Source: an uncultured Allomuricauda sp. (GTDB lineage Bacteria > Bacteroidota > Bacteroidia > Flavobacteriales > Flavobacteriaceae). Taken from it: 64,000 bases of DNA. Shown here in pieces: positions 63,359-64,000 of the stretch. The translations under genes and the position numbers were made by a program. The stretch lies in the NCBI RefSeq assembly GCF_947501165.1, contig NZ_CANMUU010000001.1, positions 1,240,001 through 1,304,000 on the forward strand, given 5' to 3'. The notes below the pieces were generated by a model. The model was not told the DNA's origin. It did no database searches and saw only the letters and a list, made by a program, of their open reading frames with translations. The number at the start of each line of letters is the position of its first letter. Position 1 is the first letter of the stretch.

Positions 63359-64000
63359 TTATGAAGTAGTATTTTCTTCTTTTAGTTTTTCGCGCAAATA
63401 GATAAAACTGTTTTCAATATTCTGGAAGATATCTTCCTCTGGAACAAGATCTGGAATAATATCAACTGCTTTTAGCATATCTAGAGGCTGTTCTTTAAGG
63501 CCTATAAGTATAACTTCGATGTCTTGCCTACGTAAATCAAAGATAATTCCCTCCAAAGTATACAAACCGGACTGGTCAATGTAGGGAACCCTGTCCATTC
63601 TCAAAATAATTGCGGTAATGTCTTTGGGAAGGTTACTTATTTGATCTTTAAAGTATGAAGTAAAACCAAAAAACAATGGGCCATACAGATGTTTGATAAT
63701 GACTTTATCCTTGTATTCTTCATAAAATTCCTGCTCATCCTGCCAAGGTTTAGAGCCGTCCATATCCGAAATGCTACCTACTTCCATACCATTTTCACTA
63801 ATATCACCTGATTTTTTCATGAACAATAGGCAGGCAAGTGTCACACCGATACCTACAGCATAGATTAAGCTGCCAAAGGTAGTGATGAGCAAAACAATTA
63901 TGAGGACGATGGCATCCGCCCTTGGTACTTTTGTCAAGTGCTTTAAACCTTTAAAGTCTACGATTTTGAAACCAATGGGAATCAACAAACCTGCCAACAC
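63359..64000 (-). CDS. SulP-family anion transporter, C-terminal fragment with STAS domain
   Basis: The last 213 residues of a SulP/SLC26 transporter; the start lies beyond the right edge. Two helices (LIPIGFKIVDFKGLK and IVLLITTFGSLIYAVGIGV) precede a STAS domain (about residues 95-205) with the motif VPYIDQSGLYTLEGII. Family members move sulfate, bicarbonate or other anions in symport or exchange. It is 30 kb from the sulfo-sugar module and carries no shared operator. Confidence 0.88.
   Translation of the reverse strand: MLAGLLIPIGFKIVDFKGLKHLTKVPRADAIVLIIVLLITTFGSLIYAVGIGVTLACLLFMKKSGDISENGMEVGSISDMDGSKPWQDEQEFYEEYKDKVIIKHLYGPLFFGFTSYFKDQISNLPKDITAIILRMDRVPYIDQSGLYTLEGIIFDLRRQDIEVILIGLKEQPLDMLKAVDIIPDLVPEEDIFQNIENSFIYLREKLKEENTTS

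Noticed and set aside
63359..64000. SulP gene as part of the sulfo-sugar module
   Set aside because: It is 30 kb away, has no shared operator and is a general anion transporter; proximity alone is not evidence.

Overview
The window looks like the chromosome of a member of the Bacteroidota, most probably a marine Flavobacteriaceae. It is AT-rich, has a SusC/SusD pair, many Bacteroidota-style lipoproteins, TAnnTTTG-type promoter boxes with weak ribosome binding sites, mevalonate-pathway genes and CRTAC1/UnbV-type FG-GAP proteins. Genus cannot be told. I see no rRNA, tRNA, insertion sequence, phage gene or CRISPR array.

Layout. 1-17.6 kb is mostly household and envelope genes: the end of a ferredoxin-NADP reductase and its 2Fe-2S ferredoxin, an ABC exporter, a TPM-domain membrane protein, a penicillin-acylase-like lipoprotein, two metallophosphoesterases (one a large MPE / kinase-like / beta-barrel fusion), a large GAF protein, an HD-domain protein with a Pycsar-effector-like membrane region, and a small group of envelope proteins. 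17.6-25.5 kb holds a vanadium-haloperoxidase-like lipoprotein and two giant FG-GAP/UnbV lipoproteins.

25.6-33.7 kb is the most interesting part. It looks like a module for desulfonating a sulfonated sugar. It encodes an SsuD/SmoC-type flavin sulfonate monooxygenase, an aldo/keto reductase, an FMN reductase, an SGLT-like sodium symporter, a Tat-exported sulfite oxidase with a cytochrome c partner, a YeiH-type putative sulfate exporter and a LacI regulator. Two copies of one LacI-type palindrome, AATGTAAACGTTTACATT, lie at the promoters for the reductase/monooxygenase arm, the FMN reductase and the exporter-regulator pair. The gene set parallels the sulfo-SMO route for sulfoquinovose: monooxygenase gives 6-oxo-glucose plus sulfite, reductase gives glucose, and sulfite is oxidised or exported. 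No sulfoquinovosidase is in the window, so the substrate is inferred.

33.7-47.5 kb has a third FG-GAP/UnbV lipoprotein, a terminator, susD and susC, then a divergent LacI gene with a GH65 phosphorylase and a GH13 lipoprotein, i.e. alpha-glucan use. 47.6-52.9 kb carries glycerol and phosphodiester genes (GDPD, GlpF, GlpK), an HI0933/YhiN flavoprotein, a DUF1697 protein and TspO. 53-64 kb carries mvaD, mevalonate kinase, a UbiA prenyltransferase and a nitrilase in tight series, then a VOC protein, a GAF-LuxR regulator, an S9 peptidase, an RluB-type pseudouridine synthase, a membrane-hairpin methyltransferase and the C-terminal part of a SulP transporter.
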